Source: an uncultured Allobosea sp.
GTDB lineage: Bacteria > Pseudomonadota > Alphaproteobacteria > Rhizobiales > Beijerinckiaceae
Assembly: GCF_945956895.1 (NCBI RefSeq)
Contig: NZ_CAMFJF010000025.1
Span: 1 to 55,145 of the forward strand
Direction of reading: 5' to 3'
DNA length: 55,145 nt
The notes under the pieces are model-generated. The model saw nothing but the letters and a program-made list of their open reading frames with translations, searched no databases and was not told where the DNA came from. Positions within the stretch are counted from its first letter, which is position 1, and each line of letters begins with the position of its first letter. Shown here one piece after another: positions 33,797 to 44,068 of the stretch. The translations under genes and the position numbers were made by a program.

Positions 33797-34819
33797 TCAG
33801 AAGGCGATGACGACCTTGCCGAAGACCTGGCGGCCCTCGATCCGGGCGAGGCCCTTCTCGAATTCGGCGAGCGGGAAGACCGAATCGATCACCGGCTTCA
33901 TGCCGCCGGCCATCTTCTCCAGCGATTGCGCGATGTTCTCGATGCGGCAGCCGAAGGAGCCGGTGATGCGGTATTGCTGCTGGAAGAGCTGCATCAGGTT
34001 GATCGTCGCCGAGGGGCCGGAGGTCGCGCCGCAGGTGACGAGCCGGCCACCGCGCTTCAGGCAGAGCAGCGAGCCGTTCCAGGTGTCGGCGCCGACATGC
34101 TCGAACACGACATCGACGCCCTTACGGCCGGTGAGCTTGCGCACCACGCCCTCGAAGCGATCCTCGCGGTAGTTGATGACGTGGTCGGCGCCGAGCGCTT
34201 TGGCCTTGGCACCCTTCTCGTCGTCGCCGACGGTGGTGTAGACGGTGCAGCCGATCGCCTTGGCCATCAGGATCGCGGCGGTGCCGATGCCGGAGCCGCC
34301 GGCATGGACGAGCACGGATTCGCCGGGTTCCAGCTTCGCATTGTCGAAGAGCATGTGCTGGACCGTGCCGAAGCCGATCGGCGCGCAGGCTGCATCCTCG
34401 AAGGAGACGCCCTTCGGCGCCTTGATGGTGAGGCGGGCCGGGCGGTTGAGCAATTCGCGGGCGAAGCCGTCGATATGGAAGCCCATGATGCCGGCGACGT
34501 TCTCGCAGAGATTGTCGCGGCCCTCGCGGCAGGCCTTGCACTGGCCGCAAGTATCGGCGCCATAGGCGGTGACGACATCGCCCGGCGCGAAGCCAGTCAC
34601 ACCTTCGCCGACACAGACGATCTCGCCGGCCGCCTCGACGCCGGCCGCCTGCGGCATCTTGCGCTTGGCGAAGGCCATGCCGCGGAAGCCCCAGAGGTCG
34701 AGATAGTTCAGCCCGACCGCCTTGATGCGGATCTGAACCTCGCCCGGAGCGGGCGGCGGCGGCGGCTCGATCTCCTCGAGACGGAGATCACGGTCGCCAT
34801 GGAGCTGGAGGGAACGCAT
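33797..34819 (-). CDS. adh2XL: Zinc-type MDR oxidoreductase of the VLCFA cluster (Adh2XL)
   Basis: A 340-residue medium-chain dehydrogenase/reductase. It has the four-Cys structural zinc loop DTCGQCKACREGRDNLCE near residues 96-113 and the Rossmann motif VHAGGSGIGTAAILMAKA near residue 165. The catalytic zinc ligands of alcohol dehydrogenases are not evident (PQAAGVEAAGEI replaces the usual GHE block), so a reductase of the quinone/enoyl type is likely. In rhizobial acpXL clusters this position holds adh2XL, proposed to act as enoyl reductase in making the C28 chain; that role is inferred. Confidence 0.83.
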   Translation of the reverse strand: MRSLQLHGDRDLRLEEIEPPPPPAPGEVQIRIKAVGLNYLDLWGFRGMAFAKRKMPQAAGVEAAGEIVCVGEGVTGFAPGDVVTAYGADTCGQCKACREGRDNLCENVAGIMGFHIDGFARELLNRPARLTIKAPKGVSFEDAACAPIGFGTVQHMLFDNAKLEPGESVLVHAGGSGIGTAAILMAKAIGCTVYTTVGDDEKGAKAKALGADHVINYREDRFEGVVRKLTGRKGVDVVFEHVGADTWNGSLLCLKRGGRLVTCGATSGPSATINLMQLFQQQYRITGSFGCRIENIAQSLEKMAGGMKPVIDSVFPLAEFEKGLARIEGRQVFGKVVIAF

Positions 34820-34914
34820 GAGGGTATCAGGTCTTCCGAGACTGCCCGGTCATGGCCGGGGCGTAAAAGGTAAGGCGCGGGGCCGACGCGGCATCGCGGA
34901 ATTCATCGTCGGCG

Positions 34915-35160
34915 TCAACTTTGCCGATCGCGATCGTGCTGCTTTCGGAAAACGGCCTCGACCTCTTCATCCGTTGCAAACTCGCCGCGATCTGCTGCTG
35001 CGATGCCTTCGCGAATCCTCGCAACGTCCGAGGCGTTTAGCTGAATGTAGCTCTCGATGGCTCTCGCGATGATCCATTCGGGCGAATGCCGCATATCCGC
35101 TGCCAACTTGGTCACCTGGCCCGCAAGGGCGGCTTCAACCTCGATTGTGACATCCACCAT
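34915..35160 (-). CDS. Orphan CopG/ParD-type ribbon-helix-helix antitoxin
   Basis: An 81-residue RHH protein. The beta strand and helices are VDVTIEVEAALAGQVTKLAADMRHSPEWIIARAIESYI. A toxin-binding tail ARIREGIAAADRGEFATDEEVEAVFRK is typical of ParD-type antitoxins of ParE/RelE toxins. No toxin gene follows: only 95 bp separate its stop from adh2XL. The start MVDVTIEV at 35160 is preferred because a G-run precedes it; an ATG at 35175 falls inside the adjoining repeat. The gene interrupts the otherwise contiguous VLCFA cluster. Confidence 0.78.
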   Translation of the reverse strand: MVDVTIEVEAALAGQVTKLAADMRHSPEWIIARAIESYIQLNASDVARIREGIAAADRGEFATDEEVEAVFRKQHDRDRQS

Positions 35161-35169
35161 CGAACCCCC

Positions 35170-35251
35170 CGTCATTGCGAGCGTAGCGAAGCAATCCAGG
35201 CTCGTAGAACTCTACGCCCTCCTGGATTGCTTCGCTACGCTCGCAATGACG
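35170..35251. repeat. Intergenic palindromic repeat, family B, copy 3
   Basis: Opens CGTCATTGCGAGCGTAGCG, has GAAGCAATCCAGG and CCTGGATTGCTTC arms, and closes GCTCGCAATGACG. It lies between fabG and the orphan antitoxin and overlaps a possible upstream ATG of the latter. It may have arrived with the antitoxin gene. Confidence 0.88.
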
Positions 35252-35264
35252 AAGAACAATGAAC

Positions 35265-36011
35265 TCAGCGATGCACGCCGAGCTGCGCCGTCAGCCCGCC
35301 GTCGATCGGCAGCACGGTGCCGCTGATATAGGCGGCGGGCTCGCTCATCAGGAAGGCGGCAAGGCCTGCGACCTCCTCGGGCTTGGCGAAGCGGCCGGCC
35401 GGGATCTGACCCTGCATCTTGTCGCGGTAGGCGGCGTAGGGCGCCATCATGTCGGTGTCGACGAAGCCGGGCGCGATCACGTTGACGGTGACGCCGCGCT
35501 TGCCGGTCTCGACCGCGAGCGTCTTGGCATAGGAAATCAGCGCGCCCTTGGAGGCCGCATAGGCGGCGTTGCCGGGATTGCCGCGCAAGGCCGCGACCGA
35601 GCCGATCGCGACGATGCGGCCGGCGCGGGCGCGGATCATGGTGCGCATCAGGCTCTTGGCGAGGCGGGTGAAGGCCCAGAAATTGACCTGCATGGCCGCT
35701 TCGGCCTTGTCCTGCGCCATCATCGCGGCGAGCGAATCATAGGGCTGGCCGGCATTGTGGACGAGGCCGAAATAGGTCTCGCCTTCGCGCGCCTCGCAGA
35801 AGGCGTCGAGCGCTTCCTTGTCGGAAAGGTCGAGCGGCAGGGCCGTGATCGCCCGGCCGGGATGGCTCGCCGCGATTTCCTCGGCCAGCGCCTTCGCCGG
35901 GTCGGCAGAGGAGCGGAAGGTGAAATCGACGTCGTGGCCGGCCGCGGCGAGCGCGCGCACGATCGCGGCGCCGACGCCTTTGGCGCCGCCGGTGACGAGA
36001 ATCTTGGTCAT
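35265..36011 (-). CDS. 3-oxoacyl-ACP reductase of the VLCFA cluster (FabG-like)
   Basis: A 248-residue SDR. The cofactor motif is VTGGAKGVGAAIVRAL near residue 6, with an Arg after beta-2 (FTFRSS) that favours NADPH. The catalytic Ser and Tyr-x3-Lys are in IGSVAALRGNPGNAAYAASKGAL. PGFVDTDM and SGTVLPIDGG close the fold. It overlaps fabF1XL by 4 bp and shares its reading direction, so it most likely reduces the beta-keto intermediates on AcpXL during C28 chain growth. Confidence 0.88.
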   Translation of the reverse strand: MTKILVTGGAKGVGAAIVRALAAAGHDVDFTFRSSADPAKALAEEIAASHPGRAITALPLDLSDKEALDAFCEAREGETYFGLVHNAGQPYDSLAAMMAQDKAEAAMQVNFWAFTRLAKSLMRTMIRARAGRIVAIGSVAALRGNPGNAAYAASKGALISYAKTLAVETGKRGVTVNVIAPGFVDTDMMAPYAAYRDKMQGQIPAGRFAKPEEVAGLAAFLMSEPAAYISGTVLPIDGGLTAQLGVHR

Positions 36012-37288
36012 GCAGCCTCCGGAGGCGCCATCAGCACGAGGCAGGTGTTCTGGCCGCCGAAGCCGAAGGAATTGGAGATCACCGTGCGCACCTTCGCCTT
36101 GCGGGCCGTGTTCGGCACGACGTCGAGCGCGATGGCGGGGTCCGGGTTCACGTAGTTGATCGTCGGCGGGATCGTGCCGTTGGCGATGGTCATGAAGGAG
36201 ATCACCGCCTCGACCGCGCCGGCGGCCGTCAGCGTGTGGCCGATCATCGACTTGTTCGAGGAGATCGGCAGGCTCGCCATGCGTTCGCCGAAGACGGCGG
36301 CGCAGCTCATCGCCTCCATCTTGTCGTTCTCGGGCGTCGAGGTGCCGTGGGCGTTGATGTAGTCGACATCGTCGGGCGTCAGCCCGGCATCTGCGAGCGC
36401 ATCCTGCATGGCGAGAATGGCGGGCTTGCCGTCCGGGCTCGAGCGGGTGCGGTGGAAGCCGTCGCCGCGCTCGCCGCAGCCGGCGACGATGCCCAGAATG
36501 GTCGCGCCGCGCGCCAACGCGTGGTCGTAATCCTCCAGCACCAGGGCGCCCGCGCCTTCGCCCATGACGAAACCGTCGCGGTTCTTCGAGAAGGGTTTCG
36601 CGGCGCTTTCCGGCAAGTCGTTCTGGGTGGAGAGAGCCGAGAGCAGCGAGAAGCGGATCAGGGCCTCGGCATGGATCGAGCCGTCGGTGCCGATGCAGAG
36701 GGCGGCCTGGGTGTCGCCGCGACGGATCGCCTCGACGCCCATCTGGATCGCGGTCGCGCCGGAGGAGCAGGCGGTCGAGAGCGAGATCGGCGAGCCCTTG
36801 GTGCCGAAGCGGTCAGCGATATGGTCGGCGACACCGCCGAAGACGAAGAGCTCGTGCATCGCACGGTACTTGCCGGTCGCGGCGGCGCGCAGCAGGCCGT
36901 CATAATCGACCTCGCCGGAGACGGCCTGGGCCATCTCCTGCTTCTGCGGCCATTCCATTTCCACCGGGGGCACCGCCATGAAGAGTTCGCCGGGGAAATC
37001 GCCAGCCGAGCCGATGCCGCTCTGGCCGACGGCCTCCTCGGCTGCGAGCGTCGCGAGCTTCTCGGAGAGCTGGGGGGCCGTGAACGGGCCGTCGAACAGG
37101 AAATCGACGGTGCCGCCGATGCTGGTCTTCAGGCCCTCGGTCGGGAAGCGATCGATGCGGTGGATACCCGACTTGCCGGCCGTCAGCGCCTGCCAGTTGG
37201 TCTCCTTGCCCTGGCCGAGCGAGGTGACGACGCCGAGCCCGGTGACGGCGACGAGCGGACGGCCCTTGGTGTCGCGATGCGTGGTCAT
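36008..37288 (-). CDS. fabF1XL: Beta-ketoacyl-ACP synthase II of the VLCFA cluster, catalytically intact (FabF1XL)
   Basis: A 426-residue condensing enzyme. The triad and Lys are all present: Cys174 in STACSSG, His314 in NAHGTSTPEND, Lys346 and His351 in NKSMIGHTLTAAGA. The insertion between residues 95 and 150 (DFPGELFMAVPPVEMEW and following) is longer than in E. coli FabF. The start at MTTHRDTKGR is preferred because GAGGG precedes it; a GTG at 37303 overlapping the fabF2XL stop is the alternative. It overlaps fabG by 4 bp. Confidence 0.92.
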   Translation of the reverse strand: MTTHRDTKGRPLVAVTGLGVVTSLGQGKETNWQALTAGKSGIHRIDRFPTEGLKTSIGGTVDFLFDGPFTAPQLSEKLATLAAEEAVGQSGIGSAGDFPGELFMAVPPVEMEWPQKQEMAQAVSGEVDYDGLLRAAATGKYRAMHELFVFGGVADHIADRFGTKGSPISLSTACSSGATAIQMGVEAIRRGDTQAALCIGTDGSIHAEALIRFSLLSALSTQNDLPESAAKPFSKNRDGFVMGEGAGALVLEDYDHALARGATILGIVAGCGERGDGFHRTRSSPDGKPAILAMQDALADAGLTPDDVDYINAHGTSTPENDKMEAMSCAAVFGERMASLPISSNKSMIGHTLTAAGAVEAVISFMTIANGTIPPTINYVNPDPAIALDVVPNTARKAKVRTVISNSFGFGGQNTCLVLMAPPEAA

Positions 37289-37299
37289 GGCTTCAACCC

Positions 37300-38433
37300 T
37301 CACGCTTGAACGAGATGCGCGGCGCCCTCGCCACGCCAGTGGCCGGCGCCGGTGACGATCGCTTCCTTCGCCTGTCCGGCTGACAGGGCGATTGCCGCCA
37401 AAGCCACCGAAACCGGGAAGGCGGCCTCGACGCCATGGCCGACAAGATCGCCGGTCGCGATGCGCTTGGCCGAAGGGGCGGCTGCGGCGATGGCCGCCGC
37501 TTCCTCACCGGTGATACCAGCGCAACCGGTCGCAGCGGAGATGGCGAGCGCTTCAGTGGCGACCGGACCGAAGCTGCCGAGCAGCTGCGTCAGGGCCGAT
37601 TGGACGGTGCCGGCCGCGCGGCGGCTGCGGGTGGCACCCATATGGCTCAGCTTCGCATAGGCTTTGGCGCCGCGGGCGGCGGCGCGCTCGGCCGATTCCA
37701 GCACGAGGAAGGCGCCGGCGCTGCCGGTGATCAGGCCCGGCGCGTTCTCGCGCGCGAAGACCGGCTTGAAATCGTCGCGGTGCAGATAGCCGCCGAGTTC
37801 GAAGAGCAGCAGCATGTCGCGGCGCTCGGCGTTATAGGCGCCGCCGACCAGCATCAGGTCGGACTGGCCCGAAGCGATACGGGCATGGGCCGTGCGGATC
37901 GCGTCGACGCCGGCCTGCTCCTCGCCCATGAAAGTGCGCGAGGGGCCGGTGACGCCATGGACGATGGCGATATTGCCGGCGAGCAGGTTGGAGAGCTGCG
38001 CGAGGAAGAGCGTCGGCCGGAGATCGCTCATCAGGCGCTCGTTGAGGAAAGTGCCGGGCTCGTTGGCGCCACGCAACCCCTCCAGGATCGCCGCGTCGAC
38101 GGCGTGATCGCGTTCACCGCCGCCTGCGGCGACGATGACCTGCAGGGCATTCTTCGCCTCTGCATCGTCCTTTAAGCCCGCGGAATCGAGGGCGAGGCCG
38201 GCCGCGTAGACGCCGAGCCGCTGCCAGGGCTCCATCTGACGCTGGTCGGATTTTTTAGGAATCTGCTTGTCGAGCTCCAGCGCTGCCAGCGGGTGGAGCG
38301 GGTAGGGTTTGAAGCTTTCGGTGTCGACGACCGGCGGGCCGCCGGCGGCGAGCGCGGCGGCATGAGCCTCGACGCCTTCGCCGAGGCTGGAGGCAATGCC
38401 GATGCCGGTGATGACCACGTCGCGGCGGTTCAT
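37300..38433 (-). CDS. fabF2XL: Ketosynthase-fold protein lacking the active-site Cys (FabF2XL, chain-length-factor-like)
   Basis: A 377-residue thiolase-fold protein. Lining up GQSDLMLVGG with GDADVMVAGG of E. coli FabF puts Glu172 (in FMGEEQAG) where the nucleophilic Cys should be. The first His is absent (the region reads ISAATGCAGITG). The Lys of TKSMTGH is Gly (TGDLVGH), leaving only the last His. It is shorter than FabF1XL and lacks its insertion. Such loss of the catalytic residues next to an intact partner is the mark of chain-length factors in type II polyketide synthases. It overlaps fabZXL by 4 bp and ends 11 bp before fabF1XL. Confidence 0.88.
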   Translation of the reverse strand: MNRRDVVITGIGIASSLGEGVEAHAAALAAGGPPVVDTESFKPYPLHPLAALELDKQIPKKSDQRQMEPWQRLGVYAAGLALDSAGLKDDAEAKNALQVIVAAGGGERDHAVDAAILEGLRGANEPGTFLNERLMSDLRPTLFLAQLSNLLAGNIAIVHGVTGPSRTFMGEEQAGVDAIRTAHARIASGQSDLMLVGGAYNAERRDMLLLFELGGYLHRDDFKPVFARENAPGLITGSAGAFLVLESAERAAARGAKAYAKLSHMGATRSRRAAGTVQSALTQLLGSFGPVATEALAISAATGCAGITGEEAAAIAAAAPSAKRIATGDLVGHGVEAAFPVSVALAAIALSAGQAKEAIVTGAGHWRGEGAAHLVQA

Positions 38434-38894
38434 GGGGCAGGCTCCGGCGTCAGGCCGATAGCTGTGATGCGGCTCTGCATCAGCGCGCGCATATCGGCGG
38501 GGAATGGCATCAGGCGGAAACGCAGTTCGGCATCGCAGATCGGCTTGCCGCCGCTCGTCAGCTTCGCCTTGGTCGCGGCGTAGCCGGAGCCCTCGATCAC
38601 CAGCTCGGCGCTGGCTTCCAGCTCGGTCCGGGGCTCGACGAAAGTGCGGAAGCGCGCCTTGTCGACGGTCATCAGGAACGGCATCTGCGAAAGCCCGTTG
38701 AGGCCGAGCAGGAGATAGCCGGAAGCCTGCGCCATGGTCTCGGTCAGCAACACGCCGGGCACCAGCGGGTGGCCGGGGAAGTGACCCTCGAAGACCGGGC
38801 TCTCGGTGGGGACGGTGGAGCGCGTCACGATGCGCTTCTGCGACGGATCGAAGGTCACGACCCTATCGATCATGTCGAAATATTCGAGACGCAT
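38430..38894 (-). CDS. fabZXL: 3-hydroxyacyl-ACP dehydratase of the VLCFA cluster (FabZXL)
   Basis: A 154-residue hotdog-fold dehydratase. The catalytic His38 in EGHFPGHP and Glu52 in LLTETMAQ have the 14-residue spacing of FabZ. The start MRLEYFDMID is supported by AAGGA upstream; ten further codons are open. It dehydrates 3-hydroxyacyl-AcpXL in each elongation round. Its stop overlaps the fabF2XL start (ATGA), so translation is coupled. Confidence 0.91.
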   Translation of the reverse strand: MRLEYFDMIDRVVTFDPSQKRIVTRSTVPTESPVFEGHFPGHPLVPGVLLTETMAQASGYLLLGLNGLSQMPFLMTVDKARFRTFVEPRTELEASAELVIEGSGYAATKAKLTSGGKPICDAELRFRLMPFPADMRALMQSRITAIGLTPEPAP

Positions 38895-38960
38895 GCGATC
38901 CTTGACTCTGTGGGCTTGGAGCATAACCGCGATTCTTCGAAACGCGGATATGCTCCTACT

Positions 38961-39020
38961 CTTTGTTGGGTCGCATTTTCTTCACGCGAACCGGTGTCCA
39001 CTTCGCTCGAAAATGCTCTA
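38961..39020. repeat. Intergenic repeat, family E, copy 2
   Basis: Near-identical to the element at 33643 (TTTGTTGGGTCGCATTTTCT, CACGCGAACCGGTGTCCAC, TCGAAAATGCTCTAG). It lies between acpXL and fabZXL, so the first gene of the cluster may be separately expressed from the rest. Confidence 0.8.
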
Positions 39021-39138
39021 GAACGGCGCAGGGCCGCAGCACGGATCGGATGATCCGCGCGACGGCCCCTATGCTCTATCTGGAGCCGCGCGCCGGCTCA
39101 AGTCCGGCGGCAGCGGCAGGCGATCGCGCCTGGCTGAT

Positions 39139-39420
39139 TTAGGCCTTCTTGGCAGCGACGAGATCGTCGATGCGCTTGCAGAGATTCTCGAGCACGAAAT
39201 ACTGCTCGGCCGGGGCCTTGCCCTCGTTGACTTCCTGCGTCCACTGCTCGAGCGGCAGCTTGATGCCGAAGGCCTTGTCGATCGCGAAGGCGATGTCAAG
39301 GAAGGCCAGGGAATCGATGCCGAGATCTTCGATCGCGTGGCTCTGTGGGGTGATCTTCTCCCGCGGAATATCGCAGGTCTCGGAAATGATGCCGGCGACC
39401 GTCTCGAACGTGGCGGACAT
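39139..39420 (-). CDS. acpXL: Specialised acyl carrier protein AcpXL
   Basis: A 93-residue acyl carrier protein that in Rhizobiales carries the 27-hydroxy-C28 acyl chain to lipid A. The phosphopantetheine attachment site is DLGIDSLAF with Ser37. It is longer than housekeeping AcpP and has the C-terminal extension [30 protein letters not shown] typical of AcpXL. It heads the cluster acpXL-fabZXL-fabF2XL-fabF1XL-fabG-adh2XL-lpxXL, with a 244-bp gap (containing a family E repeat) to fabZXL. Confidence 0.93.
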   Translation of the reverse strand: MSATFETVAGIISETCDIPREKITPQSHAIEDLGIDSLAFLDIAFAIDKAFGIKLPLEQWTQEVNEGKAPAEQYFVLENLCKRIDDLVAAKKA

Positions 39421-39567
39421 GCTGCGGGTGCTCCCGTCTGTTGTCGGTGATGGCGGACGACATCCGAGCGCGGGAACTCGCCCTGCGCCTGCCCCTAGTC
39501 GCCACCGAGGATGACTGAACCGCCCCCTTACACTGCGGCGGGCGCGAGGACAACCGGCACCGCCTGT

Positions 39568-39714
39568 CCTTCTCCCCTTGCGGGAGAAGGTGGCTCGGCG
39601 GAGCCGAGACGGATGAGGGGTCTCTCAGGCGGGAATCGTCCGTGACGTGAAGAGGTGGACGATTCAGGTCGGCGCGACCCCTCACCCCAACCCTCTCCCG
39701 CAAGGGGAGAGGGA
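39568..39714. repeat. Intergenic palindromic repeat, family D, copy 2
   Basis: The left half is CCTTCTCCCCTTGCGGGAGAAGG then GATGAGGGGTCTCTCAGG. The right half is GCGCGACCCCTCACCCC then CCCTCTCCCGCAAGGGGAGAGGG. It lies just 3' of acnA in the 305-bp gap to acpXL; nothing else is visible in that gap. It closely matches the element at 16611, with the outer hairpins kept and the middle changed. Confidence 0.87.
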
Positions 39715-39725
39715 GCAGGTCGAGC

Positions 39726-42425
<2,700 letters not shown>

Positions 42426-42619
42426 TCGGGCTTGATCCTGATCAAGGGGTTGCGGTCGCGACCGACATGTCTTCAAGGGATACTGCCCTTGCGGACGCTG
42501 CCGTTCGAAGGCCTAATGCGCATGACGCGCGCGCCGCCTCGGGAGTGCCCGAGCCCCGCGCCGGATCGGCGTGCGGCGTAGCCGCGGGTTCTATAGAGCA
42601 ATTCCAAGAAGCGCGCTAG

Positions 42620-42664
42620 ATGAACGAAATGAGCTCGAACGCATCCGCGGCAGCGCTGGCTTGA
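42620..42664 (+). other. Possible 14-codon leader ORF overlapping the ccmA start
   Basis: Reads MNEMSSNASAAALA and ends in TGA at 42662-42664, sharing two bases with the proposed TTG start of ccmA at 42661. It has a weak AAGAAG upstream. If translated, it could couple ribosomes into ccmA. It may be chance, and the evidence is only position. Confidence 0.2.
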
Positions 42665-43284
42665 AACCCGCTTCCTTCCCTCCGACCAGCCTTTACGCCG
42701 AAGATCTCGCCTGCCGTCGCGGCGGCCGGTTGATCTTCGAAGGGCTGAGCTTCACGCTGCAATCTGGCGAGGCGATCGCACTCACCGGCCGCAACGGCGC
42801 CGGCAAGTCGAGCCTGATCGCCATGCTCTGCGGGAGACTTAGGCCCGATGGCGGGAGCATCCGGCTGGAGGGTGCCGAGGACGAGGCCGATCTCGCGGAG
42901 ATGTCGCATCTGGTCGGCCACCGCGATGGGCTGAAGACGGCGCTGACGGCCCGCGAGAATCTCGCCTTCGCACAGGATGTGCTGGGGAACGCCGCCGCGA
43001 CGCCGGACGAAGCGTTGGCTGTCGTCGGGCTCGGCCATGCCGCGGAATTGCCGGCCGGCTATCTGTCGGCGGGGCAGCGGCGGCGGGTGGCGTTGGCGCG
43101 GCTTCTGGTGTCGCGCCGTCCCTATTGGCTGCTCGACGAGCCGCTTTCGGCACTCGACACGGCCTCGCAGGCGATGGTTGCCGGGTTGATGCGGGATCAT
43201 CTGGCCCAAGGCGGCGCGATCCTGGCCGCAACCCACGGCCCGCTCGGGATCGAGGGCGCGCGCGAAGTCAGGATCGGGCCGTGA
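42661..43284 (+). CDS. ccmA: Heme exporter ATP-binding protein CcmA
   Basis: ATPase of the CcmABCD complex that releases holo-CcmE in cytochrome c maturation. With a TTG start at 42661 it has 207 residues, close to the family length. A GTG at 42571 would add 30 residues without homology. Walker A is GRNGAGKSS (residues 43-51), the signature is YLSAGQRRRVALARL and Walker B is PYWLLDEPLSALD. No good ribosome-binding site is visible, so the start is provisional. Its stop overlaps the ccmB GTG. Confidence 0.9.
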   Translation: MKPASFPPTSLYAEDLACRRGGRLIFEGLSFTLQSGEAIALTGRNGAGKSSLIAMLCGRLRPDGGSIRLEGAEDEADLAEMSHLVGHRDGLKTALTARENLAFAQDVLGNAAATPDEALAVVGLGHAAELPAGYLSAGQRRRVALARLLVSRRPYWLLDEPLSALDTASQAMVAGLMRDHLAQGGAILAATHGPLGIEGAREVRIGP

Positions 43285-43949
43285 GACGCGCCTTCTTCGC
43301 CATCCTGAAGCGCGATCTGGCGGTCGCAGGCCGGGCCGGGGGCGGGGGCGAGCTTGCGCTCGTCTTCTTCCTGACGCTCGTCGTGCTCGTGCCCTTCGCG
43401 CTCGGTCCCGATCTCAACCTGCTCTCGCGGATCGGGCCGGCGATCCTCTGGCTTGGCGCGTTGCTTTCGGTGCTGATCGGGCTCGACCGGTTGTTCCAGA
43501 GCGACGAGGAGGACGGTTCGCTCGACCTGATCCGTGCCTCGGCCCTGCCGCTGGAGCTCGCCGTTCTGGCCAAGGGGCTGGCGCATTGGCTGACGACAGG
43601 GCTGCCGCTGGCACTGGTCTCGCCGCTGCTCGGCCTGCTGGTGGCACTGCCGGGAGAGGGCGTATTGCCGCTGGTCGCGACGCTTCTGGTCGGCACGCCG
43701 GCCTTGAGCTTCATCGGGGCGGGCGGGGCGGCGCTGGCCGCAAGCTTGAGGCGCGGCGGATTGATCGTGCCGGTGCTGGTCGCGCCCTTGACGGTACCGG
43801 TGCTGATCTTCGGCGTTTCCGCCGCCAACGCGGCCGTCGGAGGCACCGTGCCCTTCCTGACGCCGTTCCTGATCCTCTGCGCGATCTCGCTGGGCGCGAT
43901 CGTGGTCGGCACGGTCGCGGCTGCTGCGGCGCTGCGATCGGCCGATTGA
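43281..43949 (+). CDS. ccmB: Heme exporter membrane protein CcmB
   Basis: A 222-residue inner-membrane subunit of the CcmABCD complex with six hydrophobic segments. It starts GTG (MRRAFFAILKRDLAVAGRAGGG) overlapping the ccmA TGA. Family blocks are LVFFLTLVVLVPFALGPD, IGLDRLFQSDEEDGSLDLI and TVPVLIFGVSAANAA. It interacts with CcmA to couple ATP hydrolysis to release of heme-loaded CcmE. Confidence 0.93.
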   Translation: MRRAFFAILKRDLAVAGRAGGGGELALVFFLTLVVLVPFALGPDLNLLSRIGPAILWLGALLSVLIGLDRLFQSDEEDGSLDLIRASALPLELAVLAKGLAHWLTTGLPLALVSPLLGLLVALPGEGVLPLVATLLVGTPALSFIGAGGAALAASLRRGGLIVPVLVAPLTVPVLIFGVSAANAAVGGTVPFLTPFLILCAISLGAIVVGTVAAAAALRSAD

Positions 43950-44068
43950 ACGGTGCCCCTCCGGTTCGTGATGTCGCAGCCCCGCAGCATCCATTGCTTG
44001 GAACCCGTCGAGATTGCTAAAGCTTCCGCCATGGCGCTCAAGCTCCCGCAACTGACATCGCCGGCATC

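Noticed and set aside
34827..35024. A 65-codon frame overlapping the RHH antitoxin, considered as a toxin remnant
   Set aside because: It has no ParE/RelE or PIN features and reads mostly antitoxin sequence in another frame.
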